Shown piece after piece: positions 33,934 through 44,727 of a stretch of DNA of 64,000 nucleotides. Each line of letters starts with the position of its first letter. Position 1 is the stretch's first letter. Under the pieces are notes generated by a model that was not told the origin of the DNA, did not search any database, and saw only the letters and a list, made by a program, of their open reading frames with translations. The DNA is from Streptomyces caniferus (lineage in GTDB: Bacteria > Actinomycetota > Actinomycetes > Streptomycetales > Streptomycetaceae): assembly GCF_009811555.1 (NCBI RefSeq), contig NZ_BLIN01000005.1:2861501-2925500 (forward strand), read 5' to 3'. A program made the position numbers and the translations under genes.

Positions 33934-34641
33934 TCAGGAGGGCGTGCGCGCCGCCGCCAGCAGCCGGTTCGTCTCGGCGGGGCGGAGCATGAGGGCGCTG
34001 CCGACCGTGCTCAGCACCTCGCGTTCCGCGGGCGTGTAGGAGCCGTCGGCGAGGGCGATGCGGGCGCCCTGGAGGAGGATCGCCTCCCGGCCCGCGGGGG
34101 CGAGGTGCGGGGCGAGCGGTTCCAGCGACTCATGGAGCTCTATGGCCAGCGCGGTGCCGCACGGGTCCAGGCCCTGGGGCCCGCAGTTGCCGCCGGTCAC
34201 GGCGTCGTAGGTGCCGGTCAGCCGGCCGGTGTCGGCGGCGAGGGCGGCGAGCAGGGTCAGCAGTTCGTCCTCGGAACAGTCCGGGAAGCCGGCCGCGCGG
34301 ACCGTGTCGACGGCGGCGTCGCGGACCGCACGGGAGGAGGTGCCGCCGGCGGCCAGCAGCGCGAGGGTGACGGTGTGGACGGCGTCCCTGAGCATCGCGG
34401 AGAAGCGGACGGTGGTGGGGTGGTCGAGGACGTCCGGTCCGAAGCGGCCGTGGCAGGCCGAGCACTCCAGGACCGGGCCGGTGGCGCCGCGGGGCAGCAG
34501 CGGGACGCCGAGGACGGTGAAGCGGCGGCGGCCGGTCCGGCGGAGGTAGTTGCGGTCCCCGCCGCAGTCCGGGCAGAAGAACTCGCCGTCGGCGACGGTG
34601 CGCCAGGACGTGCGCACGCCCGTCACACACATCTTGTGCAT
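33934..34641 (-). CDS. TerB-family (tellurite resistance-like) protein with zinc ribbon
   Basis: Protein of about 235 residues. The N-terminus has two CxxC pairs, CPDCGGDRNY and CSACHGRFG (residues 23-66), forming a zinc ribbon. The C-terminal 150 residues are helical and TerB-like: FSAMLRDAVHTVTLALLAAG, EDELLTLLAALAADTGRL, GARIALADGSYTPAEREVLS, with acidic metal-binding turns. No other ter genes are nearby, so tellurite resistance is not implied. Start at ATG 34641 with GGAGG upstream; the adjacent GTG at 34644 is an alternative. Confidence 0.82.
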   Translation of the reverse strand: MHKMCVTGVRTSWRTVADGEFFCPDCGGDRNYLRRTGRRRFTVLGVPLLPRGATGPVLECSACHGRFGPDVLDHPTTVRFSAMLRDAVHTVTLALLAAGGTSSRAVRDAAVDTVRAAGFPDCSEDELLTLLAALAADTGRLTGTYDAVTGGNCGPQGLDPCGTALAIELHESLEPLAPHLAPAGREAILLQGARIALADGSYTPAEREVLSTVGSALMLRPAETNRLLAAARTPS

Positions 34642-34970
34642 CACGTCAGCCCTCCGTAACTACCCCGTAGCCTCACGGCACGGGCGGGGTCCCCCAGCGG
34701 TAGCTGGAGTAGTGCCCCCATGGCCCCCTCGTCGCATTGGACGTGATGTTAGCCACATACGTGATGCGACGTCAGCACCTCGTACCGGACAACTGGCCGG
34801 ATGACGAAGGCCCCTGCCCCTCCGGGAAGAGGGGCAGAGGCCTGTGGACGCCGTGAACAGCGTGGCTGTGCGGAGGCGGGCCGCGGACGGGGCGGCCGCG
34901 GGCCCCGGTCGGCCCGGGGCGGGCTTGGCCAAAACGGTGGGGGTACGGCCGGATCGCCCCGGGCCGCCCG
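34642..34970. other. intergenic region between the SGNH hydrolase and TerB-like genes
   Basis: About 330 bases downstream of the SGNH hydrolase gene and upstream of the TerB-like gene, both on the minus strand. It holds one clear hairpin (34808-34843) and presumably the TerB-like promoter near 34650-34790, where A+T is higher. The longer frames have no ribosome binding site or domain. Confidence 0.6.
34808..34843 (-). terminator. terminator downstream of the SGNH hydrolase
   Basis: CTGCCCCTC (34814-34822) pairs with GAGGGGCAG (34829-34837), extended after one mismatch by AGGCC/GGCCT. Confidence 0.8.
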
Positions 34971-36005
34971 TCACCCCATCGAGGTCATCAGCGCCCGGGT
35001 CACCTGCCGCGCCTGGTTGTCCAGGCCGCGGGCGTTGGGGTGGACGAAGGTGCAGGCCTCGCCGGAGCCGGGGATGGACTTGCACAGCTCCGAGGGCTCG
35101 TCGGTCTGGTGGCCGTCACCGGTGAGGTTGTCCCTGACGCCGTACATCCACTTCGCGTCCCCGCTCTCGCACACGCCGTGGTTCACGCTGGGCCCGTAGG
35201 TGTCGACGTAGAGGGCGGCGTGCTGGTCGGCGTGCCGGTGGAGCAGCCCGTTCAGATGCTTTTCGAGCCCGTCCAGCCAGGGCATGTCGCCCTTCTTGAC
35301 GCTGCCGAGCTGGTTCCAGTGCAGGAACGAGCAGCCGGAGCCGTCCGGAACGATGGCGGGGTAGCCGACGACGGCGACCCTGGCGTGCGGTGCGCGGCGG
35401 TGGATCGCCGTCATCATGTGCCCGAAGTCCGCGTCGAGCTGCGCGAACCGCTCGTCGAGCCAGTCCGCCCCCTCGCCCGCGCCGGTGTAGTAGTTGGTGC
35501 AGGGCTTGGTCTGCAGGGGCTTACTGATGCCCAGTTCGAGGCATTTGGTCACGATGGACCCGAAGCCGAGGGAGTTGCCGCCGATGCCGACGGTGACGTA
35601 GTCGGTGCCGGGGTTCAACGCGTCGAGCTGCGGGGGCAGATCGGACCAGCCGCCCTCCGGCGGGATCGACGGCGGTCCGTAGATCTTGGATGCCGGCTGG
35701 GGCCCCAGGATCCCGTCGACGACCTCGGCGGCCCCGCAGGTCACGTCCCTCAGCTGGAATCCCAGCTGATGGGCGACCTGGTGCGGGTAGTTGCGCGTGG
35801 AGCGGCCGCAGCCGTCGTGCTCCTCCCAGGGGCGGACGAACACCCCGGCGCTGTACGAGTCGCCGAGCGCCACATACTCCGGGCGGTCCGCCGCCCGCGC
35901 CGGTGCGCCGGAGGCCGCCGGGGCGAGCGCGGAAGCCACCACGGCCAGCGAGGCCGCCGCCGCGAGGAGGAGCCGGGAGAGTGCGGGCATGCCGTGTCTG
36001 CTCAT
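34971..36005 (-). CDS. secreted SGNH/GDSL hydrolase
   Basis: Extracellular lipase/esterase of 344 residues. Signal peptide: LLLAAAASLAVVASALAPAA with cleavage near ASGAPARA. Block I holds the catalytic Ser (YVALGDSYSAG), block III is VTVGIGGNSLGFG, and block V is FVHPNARGLDNQARQV with the catalytic His. Six or more Cys suggest disulfides, like the two-domain Streptomyces lipases. ATG 36005 follows AAGGA; a GTG six bases upstream is less likely. It is monocistronic, next to leuA. Confidence 0.92.
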   Translation of the reverse strand: MSRHGMPALSRLLLAAAASLAVVASALAPAASGAPARAADRPEYVALGDSYSAGVFVRPWEEHDGCGRSTRNYPHQVAHQLGFQLRDVTCGAAEVVDGILGPQPASKIYGPPSIPPEGGWSDLPPQLDALNPGTDYVTVGIGGNSLGFGSIVTKCLELGISKPLQTKPCTNYYTGAGEGADWLDERFAQLDADFGHMMTAIHRRAPHARVAVVGYPAIVPDGSGCSFLHWNQLGSVKKGDMPWLDGLEKHLNGLLHRHADQHAALYVDTYGPSVNHGVCESGDAKWMYGVRDNLTGDGHQTDEPSELCKSIPGSGEACTFVHPNARGLDNQARQVTRALMTSMG

Positions 36006-36135
36006 CTGCACGTCCTTGGTGTCCGGCGCCGTGGCCTGTCCGACGAGCGCCGGTCACCAAAAGTACTGACACGCTTACTCACTGTGACCTGAAGGGAGTT
36101 CAAACCCCACCTTCAGGTGGCGGGGTCGCACAACG

Positions 36136-36170
36136 GCGCCCCCGCCGCTCGGTGCGAGCGACGGGGGCGC
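36136..36170 (-). terminator. terminator after leuA
   Basis: GCGCCCCCG pairs with CGGGGGCGC and, above one mismatch, CGCTCG with CGAGCG around a 3-base loop. Confidence 0.85.
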
Positions 36171-36192
36171 GTAGGGCGGTGCGGCTGCCGGG

Positions 36193-38135
<1,943 letters not shown>

Positions 38136-38294
38136 GATGCACAGCACCTTAGCCGAGGTGCGCCCTGTCCGGCGGTCGCGTATCAGTATGCGGGACCGGA
38201 CGCCCGTTGTTCCCCAAATGCGACCAACCACACTTTTTCGGGAATTTCGGCCGCAGGCAGTGACAGTTGCATTACACAGTGCCACCGTTTGTTC

Positions 38295-39383
38295 ATGGAC
38301 CTCAACGACGCACCATCAGATCCCGCCACCCGCCACACGCCCGTCTTCTGCACGATCATCCCGCCGCACATCCTCGACAACCTGGCACAGTCCGACGACC
38401 CGGAGCGGCACGAGCCCGCCCGCCGCACCCTGGAGCACGACCACGCACGGCGCGCCGAGCGCCGCGAGCTCGCCGCCCGCGGCGGGCTGACCCCGGGAGA
38501 GCCCGACGCCGCCGCCGACAAGCCGCGCCGCACCATCTACGACGCCCGTCACCAGGAGAACCTGCCCGGCCACAAGGTGCACGCGGAATCGGACGGCCCG
38601 TCCAAGGACGCCTCCGTCAACCGCGCCCACGCCGGCCTCGGCGCCACCTTCGAGCTCTACCTCAAGATCTACGGCCGCAAGTCCATCGACGGCGCCGGCC
38701 TGCCGCTCGACGCGACCGTCCACTATGGCCGGAAGTACGACAACGCCTTCTGGGACGGCGAGCGGATGGTCTTCGGCGACGGCGACAACGACCTGTTCAA
38801 GGACTTCACCATCCCTGTCGACGTCATCGGCCACGAACTCACCCACGGCGTCACGCAGTACACCGCCAACCTCACCTACGAGGGCCAGCCCGGCGCCCTC
38901 AACGAGTCCGTCTCCGACGTCTTCGGCGTGCTGATCAAGCAGTACGCCCTCGGCCAGACCGCCGACCAGGCCGACTGGCTGATCGGCGCCGACCTCCTCG
39001 GCCCGAACGTCACCGGCACGGCGCTGCGCTCGATGAAGGCCCCGGGCACCGCGTACGACGACGACGTCCTGGGCAAGGACCCGCAGCCCGCCACGATGAA
39101 GGGCTACGTCCGCACCACCGACGACAACGGCGGCGTCCACATCAACTCCGGCATCCCCAACCACGCCTTCTACCTGGCCGCCACCGCCCTCGGCGGCAAG
39201 GCCTGGGAGCGCGCGGGCCAGGTCTGGTACGACGTCCTGACCGGCGGCAAGCTCAGCAAGGACGCGAAGTTCGCCGACTTCGCCGCCCTCACCGTCAAGG
39301 CGGCCAAGGCCCGCTTCGGCGCCGGCGACGAGCACGAAGCCATGGTCAAGGCCTGGACACAGGTCGGAGTGACCCCGAAGTAA
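38295..39383 (+). CDS. M4-family metallopeptidase, protealysin-like
   Basis: Thermolysin-fold zinc protease of 362 residues with no signal peptide. The short N-terminal pro-region contains PPHIL (residues 23-27), the propeptide motif of the protealysin subgroup. Catalytic residues are visible: HELTH (180-184, Glu181 as base), third zinc ligand in ALNESVSDVF (Glu204), and DDNGGVHINSGIPNHAFYLA (His282). Protealysin-like enzymes lack the classical long propeptide and act inside or near the cell. The next gene encodes an emfourin-type inhibitor, which supports this assignment. ATG 38295 is divergent from the leuA leader. Confidence 0.93.
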   Translation: MDLNDAPSDPATRHTPVFCTIIPPHILDNLAQSDDPERHEPARRTLEHDHARRAERRELAARGGLTPGEPDAAADKPRRTIYDARHQENLPGHKVHAESDGPSKDASVNRAHAGLGATFELYLKIYGRKSIDGAGLPLDATVHYGRKYDNAFWDGERMVFGDGDNDLFKDFTIPVDVIGHELTHGVTQYTANLTYEGQPGALNESVSDVFGVLIKQYALGQTADQADWLIGADLLGPNVTGTALRSMKAPGTAYDDDVLGKDPQPATMKGYVRTTDDNGGVHINSGIPNHAFYLAATALGGKAWERAGQVWYDVLTGGKLSKDAKFADFAALTVKAAKARFGAGDEHEAMVKAWTQVGVTPK

Positions 39384-39496
39384 CGGCGCCACGAGGTCCG
39401 TGGGGCGGGCGGCGCCGGCAGGCCCGCCCGCCCCACGCACGGTTAGCGTGGCCGTACGGGGTAGAAGTCCGTCGGAGGACGTCGGAGGAGACCGTT

Positions 39497-39763
39497 ATGC
39501 GCATCCATGTTCACCGCACCGGCGGCTTTGCGGGCGTCGACCGTCGCGCCGAGGTCGACACCTCGGACCGCCCTGACGCCCGCGACTGGCAGTCCCTCGC
39601 CGAACGCGCCGTCGCCACCGCCCGCACCGAGCCCCCCGTCGGGGTACCGGACGGCTTCAGCTACCAGATCACGGTCGACGGCCGGACGGTGTACTGCTCC
39701 GATCCGCGGCTCACGGACGAACAGCGCAAGCTGATCACCAAGGTGATGAAGGAAGGGTCGTAG
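39497..39763 (+). CDS. emfourin-like inhibitor of the adjacent M4 peptidase
   Basis: Protein of 88 residues, MRIHVHRTGGFAGVDRRAEV, then RPDARDWQSLAERAV, FSYQITVDGRTVYCSDPRLT and EQRKLITKVM. The N-terminal beta strand with the GGFAG turn (residues 9-13) is the mark of emfourin, a protein inhibitor of protealysin-like peptidases that is encoded beside its target. It lies 113 bases after the peptidase with a strong ribosome binding site (GGAGGAG). It probably protects cytosolic proteins or controls release of activity. Confidence 0.85.
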   Translation: MRIHVHRTGGFAGVDRRAEVDTSDRPDARDWQSLAERAVATARTEPPVGVPDGFSYQITVDGRTVYCSDPRLTDEQRKLITKVMKEGS

Positions 39764-39792
39764 CCGCTCCCGGCAGGCCTCGCAGGGCCCGG

Positions 39793-39810
39793 CCGCCGGC
39801 CTTCCGGCGG
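39793..39810 (+). terminator. hairpin after the emfourin-like gene
   Basis: CCGCCGG pairs with CCGGCGG around a CCTT loop, 30 bases after the stop codon. There is no T-tract. Confidence 0.65.
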
Positions 39811-39816
39811 GGCCGC

Positions 39817-39852
39817 GGGCGGGGCTTTGGGCGGGGCTTTGGGCGGCGCTTC
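39817..39852. repeat. three tandem 12-bp repeats
   Basis: GGGCGGGGCTTT occurs twice in a row (39817-39840), followed by the variant GGGCGGCGCTTC (39841-39852). It is noncoding, just after the hairpin. Confidence 0.7.
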
Positions 39853-39903
39853 GGGCGCGTTCTCGCCACTATCACGTTCTGAAGTCGTACAACCTCAGCG
39901 CGT

Positions 39904-39919
39904 GGTGATCCGTATCACC
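39904..39919. promoter_or_regulatory. palindrome GGTGAT-N4-ATCACC
   Basis: A perfect 6-bp inverted repeat with a 4-base centre, 145 bases before the LamG start. Candidate operator; the regulator is unknown. Confidence 0.4.
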
Positions 39920-40064
39920 TGCACCAACAGCCCGGAATACCCGCTCCACACCTTTGGTCGTGCTTTATGGAGCTATGCAACCCGCCCCGGCTGCGCTTAA
40001 GTTCCCGCCCACAGCACGTTCACAGCATGCCCGCGCATGCCTTTTCGTCGATGAGGTGGGGGAC

Positions 40065-41045
40065 TTGGCAGACAGAACTGCGGCAGCACAGCGAAGGCGC
40101 TTGCATCCGATACGGGTGGCGGGGCTGAGCGGGCTCCTGGTGGGGGCGCTTTCCGTGGCTCTCGGGCCGTCCGCCTGGGCGGCGCCCCATACCCCCACGG
40201 CCGTCACGGCCTCCGGCGCCGGGCAGACGTCCACTACAGCGCAGCCCCCTGCCGGGAACGCCGTCCCGCGGGAGGTCACTGCCCGCTGGGAGTTCGACCG
40301 GGCGTCCGAGGCGGGCGTCAACTCCGTGCCGGGCGGCCCGGCCATGACGCCGGGTGGCGGCGCGAGGCTGGTGCCCGGCGCCGGATTCATGGGAGAGGGA
40401 GGTCTCCTCCTGGACGGCAAGCGGGGGTATTCCTCCAGTGCGGTGCCCGTCGACACCGGCAACAGTTTCACGATGACCGCATGGGTGAAGGCCGACGTCG
40501 AGGAACCCACCCGCCGGATGACGCTGGTCAGCGCCGCCGGGAACGCCACCAGCAGCTTCCGGGTGGACTTCGTCCCCGCCCTCGCGCACCGGGCCGGCGG
40601 AGCGGCATGGGAAGCGACCATGGCGCGGACCGACACGGCCGGCAGCAGGACCGTCACGGCGGTCAACGCGGGGGCCTGGAACAGCGGGGCGGACTGGAAC
40701 CACCTCGCGGTGGTCTACGACGCACCGGCCCAGCAGCTCCGCCTCTACGTCAACGGCCAGTTCGGCACCGCCACGTGCTTCGACGACAACGGGGACGGGG
40801 CGGCCGACGATCCGCAGTGCGTCCCGGCGGTGCCGGCGGCAGACCATGCACGCTCCTTCACCGCACAGCGGTCCCTCCAGGTCGGACGGGCCAAGAGCCA
40901 TGGCACTTTCGGGGACCACTGGTCCGGGGCGATCGACGACGTACGGGCGTTCCGGGGCGCGCTCAGCGACCGGCAGATCGGCTGCCTCTCAACCCAGTTG
41001 GACGGCCTGCCGACCGAGGTGCCGCACATCCCTGAGGCGGGGTAG
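40065..41045 (+). CDS. secreted LamG-domain protein
   Basis: Extracellular protein of 326 residues. The basic N-terminus and signal helix (IRVAGLSGLLVGALSVALGP, cleavage near SAWAA) lead into an Ala/Thr-rich stretch. The LamG/concanavalin-like jelly roll covers about 100-325: EVTARWEFDRASEAGVNSVP, LLLDGKRGYSSSAVPVDTGN, FTMTAWVKADVEE, WNHLAVVYDAPAQQLRLYVN and GAIDDVRAFRGALSDRQIGC. A FDDNGDGAADDPQC loop looks calcium-binding. TTG 40065 is chosen because GAGGTGGGGG precedes it; GTG 40056 and ATG 39975 are alternatives. It probably binds carbohydrate or wall polymer. Confidence 0.8.
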   Translation: MADRTAAAQRRRLHPIRVAGLSGLLVGALSVALGPSAWAAPHTPTAVTASGAGQTSTTAQPPAGNAVPREVTARWEFDRASEAGVNSVPGGPAMTPGGGARLVPGAGFMGEGGLLLDGKRGYSSSAVPVDTGNSFTMTAWVKADVEEPTRRMTLVSAAGNATSSFRVDFVPALAHRAGGAAWEATMARTDTAGSRTVTAVNAGAWNSGADWNHLAVVYDAPAQQLRLYVNGQFGTATCFDDNGDGAADDPQCVPAVPAADHARSFTAQRSLQVGRAKSHGTFGDHWSGAIDDVRAFRGALSDRQIGCLSTQLDGLPTEVPHIPEAG

Positions 41046-41130
41046 CGCACCGCCGCCTCCGCCGCCCCTCAACTCCCGTGCCGCACCGCCCCCTTGACAC
41101 CGTTACCGCCGGTTACAAAGATCCGGGGGC

Positions 41131-42504
41131 ATGACGAGCGAACCGGTGCCCACTGCCCTGCCCCGCTTCCCCCGTGACTTCGTGTGGGGGGTGTCCACCT
41201 CCGCGCCGCAGATCGAGGGGGCGGTGACGGACGGCGGGCGGGGGCGGTCGGTGTGGGATGTGTTCGCGGCGGAGGCGGGGCGGATCAAGGACGGGTCCGA
41301 TCCGCGGGTGGCGACCGGCCACTACCACCGCTACCGGGAGGACGTGGCGCTGCTGGCGGAGCTCGGGGTCGGGGCCTACCGGTTCTCGGTGGCCTGGCCG
41401 CGGGTGGTGCCGGACGGCAGCGGGCCGGTCAGCAGGGCCGGGCTGGACTTCTACGACCGGCTGGTGGACGCGCTGCTGGCGGCGGGGGTCGCACCGGTGC
41501 CGACGCTGTTCCACTGGGACACTCCGCAGGCGCTGGAGGAGGGCGGCGGGTGGCTCGTGCGGGACACGGCCGAGAAGTTCGCGGCGTACGCGGACGTGGT
41601 GGCGGCCCGGCTCGGGGACCGGGTGGAGCGGTGGATCACGCTCAACGAGCCCGCCGAGGTGACCTTGCTGGGGTACGGGCTGGGGCAGCACGCACCGGGG
41701 CGGCAGCTGCTGTTCGAGGCACTGCCGGCGGCGCATCACCAACTGCTGGGGCACGGGCTGGCCATGCAGGCGCTGCGGGCCCGCGGGGCGCGGAGCATCG
41801 GGATCGCCAACTCGCACGGGCCGACGTGGACGGCGAGCGCGTCGGAGGCGGACACCGCGGCGGCCGGTCTGTACGACCTGCTGCTCAACCGGCTGTTCGC
41901 CGAGCCGGTCCTCCTGGGGCGGTATCCGGACGAGGAACTGGCGGCGCTGCTGCCGGGGCCGGTCGCGGAGGATCTGAAGGTCATCGCGGAGCCGGTGGAC
42001 TGGTACGGGATCAACTACTACCAGCCGACGCTGGTGGGCGCCCCGGGGGCGGACGAGGCCGGGACGGCCGACTTCGGCGGCATCCGGCTGCCGCCCGAAC
42101 TGCCCTTCGCGCCCCGGGAGATCGCGGGGTATCCGCGGACCGACTTCGGCTGGCCGGTGGTGCCGGAGGCGCTGACCGAGCTGCTGGTGTCGTTCCGGGA
42201 GCGGTACGGGGACCGGCTGCCGCCCGTCGTGATCACCGAGAACGGATGCTCCTACGAGGGCGTCGAGGACGGCGAGCGGATCGCGTTCCTGGACGGGCAT
42301 CTACGGGCGCTGCACCGGGCCATCGCGGCCGGGGTGGACGTCCGGGGCTACTTCGTCTGGTCGCTGATGGACAACTTCGAGTGGGCGGAGGGGTACGCCC
42401 GGCGGTTCGGCCTGGTGCACGTGGACTACGCGACCCTGGAGCGGACGCCCAAGGCCTCGTACCACTGGCTGCGGGACGTGCTGCGGGAGCAGGCCCGGGG
42501 ATGA
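41131..42504 (+). CDS. GH1 beta-glucosidase
   Basis: Retaining glycoside hydrolase of family 1, 457 residues, cytosolic. N-terminal signature FPRDFVWGVSTSAPQIEGAV; acid/base Glu in RWITLNEPAEV; nucleophile Glu in PPVVITENGCSY; substrate contacts in YFVWSLMDNFEWAEGYARRF. A putative promoter TTGACA (41094-41099) lies just upstream, close to the ATG. The MFS gene overlaps its stop codon (ATGA), so uptake and cleavage of a beta-glucoside are probably linked. Substrate specificity cannot be told. Confidence 0.95.
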   Translation: MTSEPVPTALPRFPRDFVWGVSTSAPQIEGAVTDGGRGRSVWDVFAAEAGRIKDGSDPRVATGHYHRYREDVALLAELGVGAYRFSVAWPRVVPDGSGPVSRAGLDFYDRLVDALLAAGVAPVPTLFHWDTPQALEEGGGWLVRDTAEKFAAYADVVAARLGDRVERWITLNEPAEVTLLGYGLGQHAPGRQLLFEALPAAHHQLLGHGLAMQALRARGARSIGIANSHGPTWTASASEADTAAAGLYDLLLNRLFAEPVLLGRYPDEELAALLPGPVAEDLKVIAEPVDWYGINYYQPTLVGAPGADEAGTADFGGIRLPPELPFAPREIAGYPRTDFGWPVVPEALTELLVSFRERYGDRLPPVVITENGCSYEGVEDGERIAFLDGHLRALHRAIAAGVDVRGYFVWSLMDNFEWAEGYARRFGLVHVDYATLERTPKASYHWLRDVLREQARG

Positions 42505-43748
42505 GCGGCCCGGCTCCCGAGGCGCTCGCGGAGCCGTCGGAGGAAGCCGGACGGACGTGGACCGCCGCGCTGTCGCTGGCCAACGGGGCGATCTGGGTCG
42601 GGTGGTACGGGCCGCTGCAGATCCTGCTCGCGCTGCAGGCCGCCCAGCTCGCGCCGCCGGGGACGCCGAAGGAATCGGTGCTGGCGTGGGTGACCGGGGT
42701 GGGGGCCGTCGTCTCGATGGTGTCCAACCCGCTGTTCGGGGCGCTGTCGGACCGTACGGCCTCGCGGTTCGGGCGGCGTACGCCGTGGATCGTCGCGGGG
42801 AGCGCGGGCGGGACCGGCGCGCTCGTCCTGCTGGCCGGGGCGGGCACGGTGGCCGGGATGGTGCTGGGGTGGGCGCTGGTGCAGCTCACCCTCAACGCGG
42901 CGTTCGCGGCGATCACCGCGGCGGTGCCCGACCGGGTGCCGCGGCGGCAGCGCGGGGCGGTGGGCGGCTGGCTGGGTGCGGCGCAGATCCTGGGCGTGGT
43001 GGCCGGTACGGGCCTGGCGACGGCCGCGGGCACGGTGGCCGCGGGCTATCTCGCCTGCGCCGGTTTCGTGGTGCTGGGCGCCCTCCCGTACGTGCTGCTG
43101 CACCGGGACCCGGTGCTGCCGGCCGAGCGGCGCCCGGAGCTGAGCGTACGGGCGCTGGCCGCCGGCTTCTGGATCAGTCCGCGCCGCCATCCCGATCTGG
43201 GCTGGGCCTGGCTGACCCGGTTCCTGATCAACCTCGGCAACGCGCTGGCCCTGCTGTACCTGCTGTACTACCTGCGCGATGTGCTGCACCGGCCGGACCC
43301 GGGCGGCGGGGTGCTGGTGCTGACCGCGGTCAACGCCGTCACCCTGCTCGGCACGGTCGTCGTCGGCGGCTTCTGGTCGGACCGGGTCGGGCGGCGGCAG
43401 CCGTTCGTGCTCTGGGCCGGGGTGATCATGACGGTGGCGACCGGGCTGCTGGCCGGGTGGCAGACGTGGACGGGTGCGCTGTGCGCCGCGGCGCTGCTCG
43501 GGGTGGGGTTCGGCGTCTTCACGTCCGTCGACTTCGCGCTGATGACGCAGGTGCTGCCGGCCGCCGCGGACCGCGGCAAGGACATGGGCGTCATCAACGT
43601 CGCCAACGCGCTGCCGCAGGTGGCCGCCCCCGTGCTGGCCGCGCCGCTCGTCCATCACCTCGGCGGCTACCGGATGCTGTACGCCGTCGCGGCGGCGGTC
43701 GGGCTGGTGGGGGCGCTGCTGGTGCGCCGGATCCGGAGCGTGGCGTAG
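42501..43748 (+). CDS. MFS transporter, probable sugar/glucoside importer
   Basis: Membrane protein of 415 residues with about 12 helices. Between helices 2 and 3 is NPLFGALSDRTASRFGRRTP, resembling the glycoside/sucrose transporter branch rather than drug efflux pumps; helix 7-8 shows GGFWSDRVGRRQPFVLWAGV. It overlaps the GH1 gene by four bases, which suggests it brings in the glucoside cleaved by that enzyme. The substrate is inferred only from this coupling. Confidence 0.88.
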   Translation: MSGPAPEALAEPSEEAGRTWTAALSLANGAIWVGWYGPLQILLALQAAQLAPPGTPKESVLAWVTGVGAVVSMVSNPLFGALSDRTASRFGRRTPWIVAGSAGGTGALVLLAGAGTVAGMVLGWALVQLTLNAAFAAITAAVPDRVPRRQRGAVGGWLGAAQILGVVAGTGLATAAGTVAAGYLACAGFVVLGALPYVLLHRDPVLPAERRPELSVRALAAGFWISPRRHPDLGWAWLTRFLINLGNALALLYLLYYLRDVLHRPDPGGGVLVLTAVNAVTLLGTVVVGGFWSDRVGRRQPFVLWAGVIMTVATGLLAGWQTWTGALCAAALLGVGFGVFTSVDFALMTQVLPAAADRGKDMGVINVANALPQVAAPVLAAPLVHHLGGYRMLYAVAAAVGLVGALLVRRIRSVA

Positions 43749-43788
43749 GGGCCGCGCCGAACCTGCGGCCCTGGGGGCCGGGCCGGGC

Positions 43789-44727
43789 TCAGAAGCCCAG
43801 TTTGCGCAGCTGCTTCGGGTCGCGCTGCCAGTCCTTGGCGACCTTGACGTGCAGGTCCAGGAAGACCGGCGTGCCGAGCAGGGCCTCGATGTGCTTGCGG
43901 GACTTCGTGCCGACCTCCTTCAGGCGCTTGCCCTTGGGGCCGATGATGATCCCCTTCTGGCTGGGGCGCTCGATGTAGACATTCGCGTGGATGTCGAGGA
44001 GCGGCTTGTCGGCGGGGCGGTCCTCGCGCGGGATCATCTCCTCGACGACCACCGCGATGGAGTGCGGCAGCTCGTCGCGGACGCCCTCCAGCGCGGCCTC
44101 GCGGATCAGCTCGGCGACCATGACCTGCTCGGGCTCGTCGGTGAGATCGCCCTCGGGGTAGAGCGGCGGGCTCTCGGGGAGCATCGGCACGAGCAGATCG
44201 GCCAGGAGCGCCACCTGGGTGTCCCCGACCGCGGAGACCGGGATGATCTCGGCCCACTCGATGCCCAGCTCCTTGCCGAGCTGGTCGATGGCGATCAGCT
44301 GGGCGGCCAGTGCCTTGGAGTCGACCAGGTCGGTCTTGGTGACGATGGCGACCTTGGGGGTCTTCTTGATGTCGGCCAGCTCCGCCGCGATGTAGCGGTC
44401 GCCGGGGCCGATCTTCTGGTCGGCGGGCAGGCAGAAGCCGATCACGTCGACCTCGGACCAGGTGGTCCGTACGACGTCGTTCAGCCGCTCGCCGAGCAGC
44501 GTGCGCGGCTTGTGCAGACCCGGGGTGTCGACGAGGACCAGCTGCGCCTCGGGGCGGTGCACGATGCCGCGGACCGTGTGGCGGGTGGTCTGCGGGCGGT
44601 TGGAGGTGATGGCCACCTTCGTGCCGACGAGAGCGTTCGTGAGGGTGGACTTGCCCGCGTTGGGGCGGCCGACGAAGCAGGCGAAGCCCGCGCGGTGCGC
44701 GGCGGAGGACTCTGTACGAACGCTCAT
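43789..44727 (-). CDS. era: GTPase Era
   Basis: Essential GTPase for 16S rRNA maturation and 30S assembly, 312 residues. G1 CFVGRPNAGKSTLTNALVGT, G2 SNRPQTTRHTVRGI, G3 LVDTPGL, G4 VTKTD. The C-terminal KH domain contains KGIIIGPKGKRLKEVGTKSR, which binds the 3' end of 16S rRNA. ATG 44727 is chosen; another in-frame ATG at 44736 is possible. Usually the last gene of the phoH-ybeY-CNNM-cdd-era block, here separated from the upstream part by an inserted regulator/pump pair. Confidence 0.95.
   Translation of the reverse strand: MSVRTESSAAHRAGFACFVGRPNAGKSTLTNALVGTKVAITSNRPQTTRHTVRGIVHRPEAQLVLVDTPGLHKPRTLLGERLNDVVRTTWSEVDVIGFCLPADQKIGPGDRYIAAELADIKKTPKVAIVTKTDLVDSKALAAQLIAIDQLGKELGIEWAEIIPVSAVGDTQVALLADLLVPMLPESPPLYPEGDLTDEPEQVMVAELIREAALEGVRDELPHSIAVVVEEMIPREDRPADKPLLDIHANVYIERPSQKGIIIGPKGKRLKEVGTKSRKHIEALLGTPVFLDLHVKVAKDWQRDPKQLRKLGF

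Larger units (their letters stand above)
39764..40064. other. intergenic region upstream of the LamG protein
   Basis: About 300 bases containing a terminator hairpin (39793-39810), a 12-bp tandem repeat (39817-39852), and a 16-bp palindrome (39904-39919). The last 150 bases are A+T-richer and should hold the LamG gene promoter. Confidence 0.6.

Noticed and set aside
33934..34641. Tellurite resistance operon
   Set aside because: Only one TerB-like protein is present, with a zinc ribbon; no TerC, TerD or other ter genes are nearby.
41184..43748. Very long +1-shifted open frame (854 codons) through the GH1 and MFS genes
   Set aside because: Its first part is Gly/Ala/Arg-rich out-of-frame translation of GH1; only the last 415 codons are the real MFS protein, which has its own ATG overlapping the GH1 stop.
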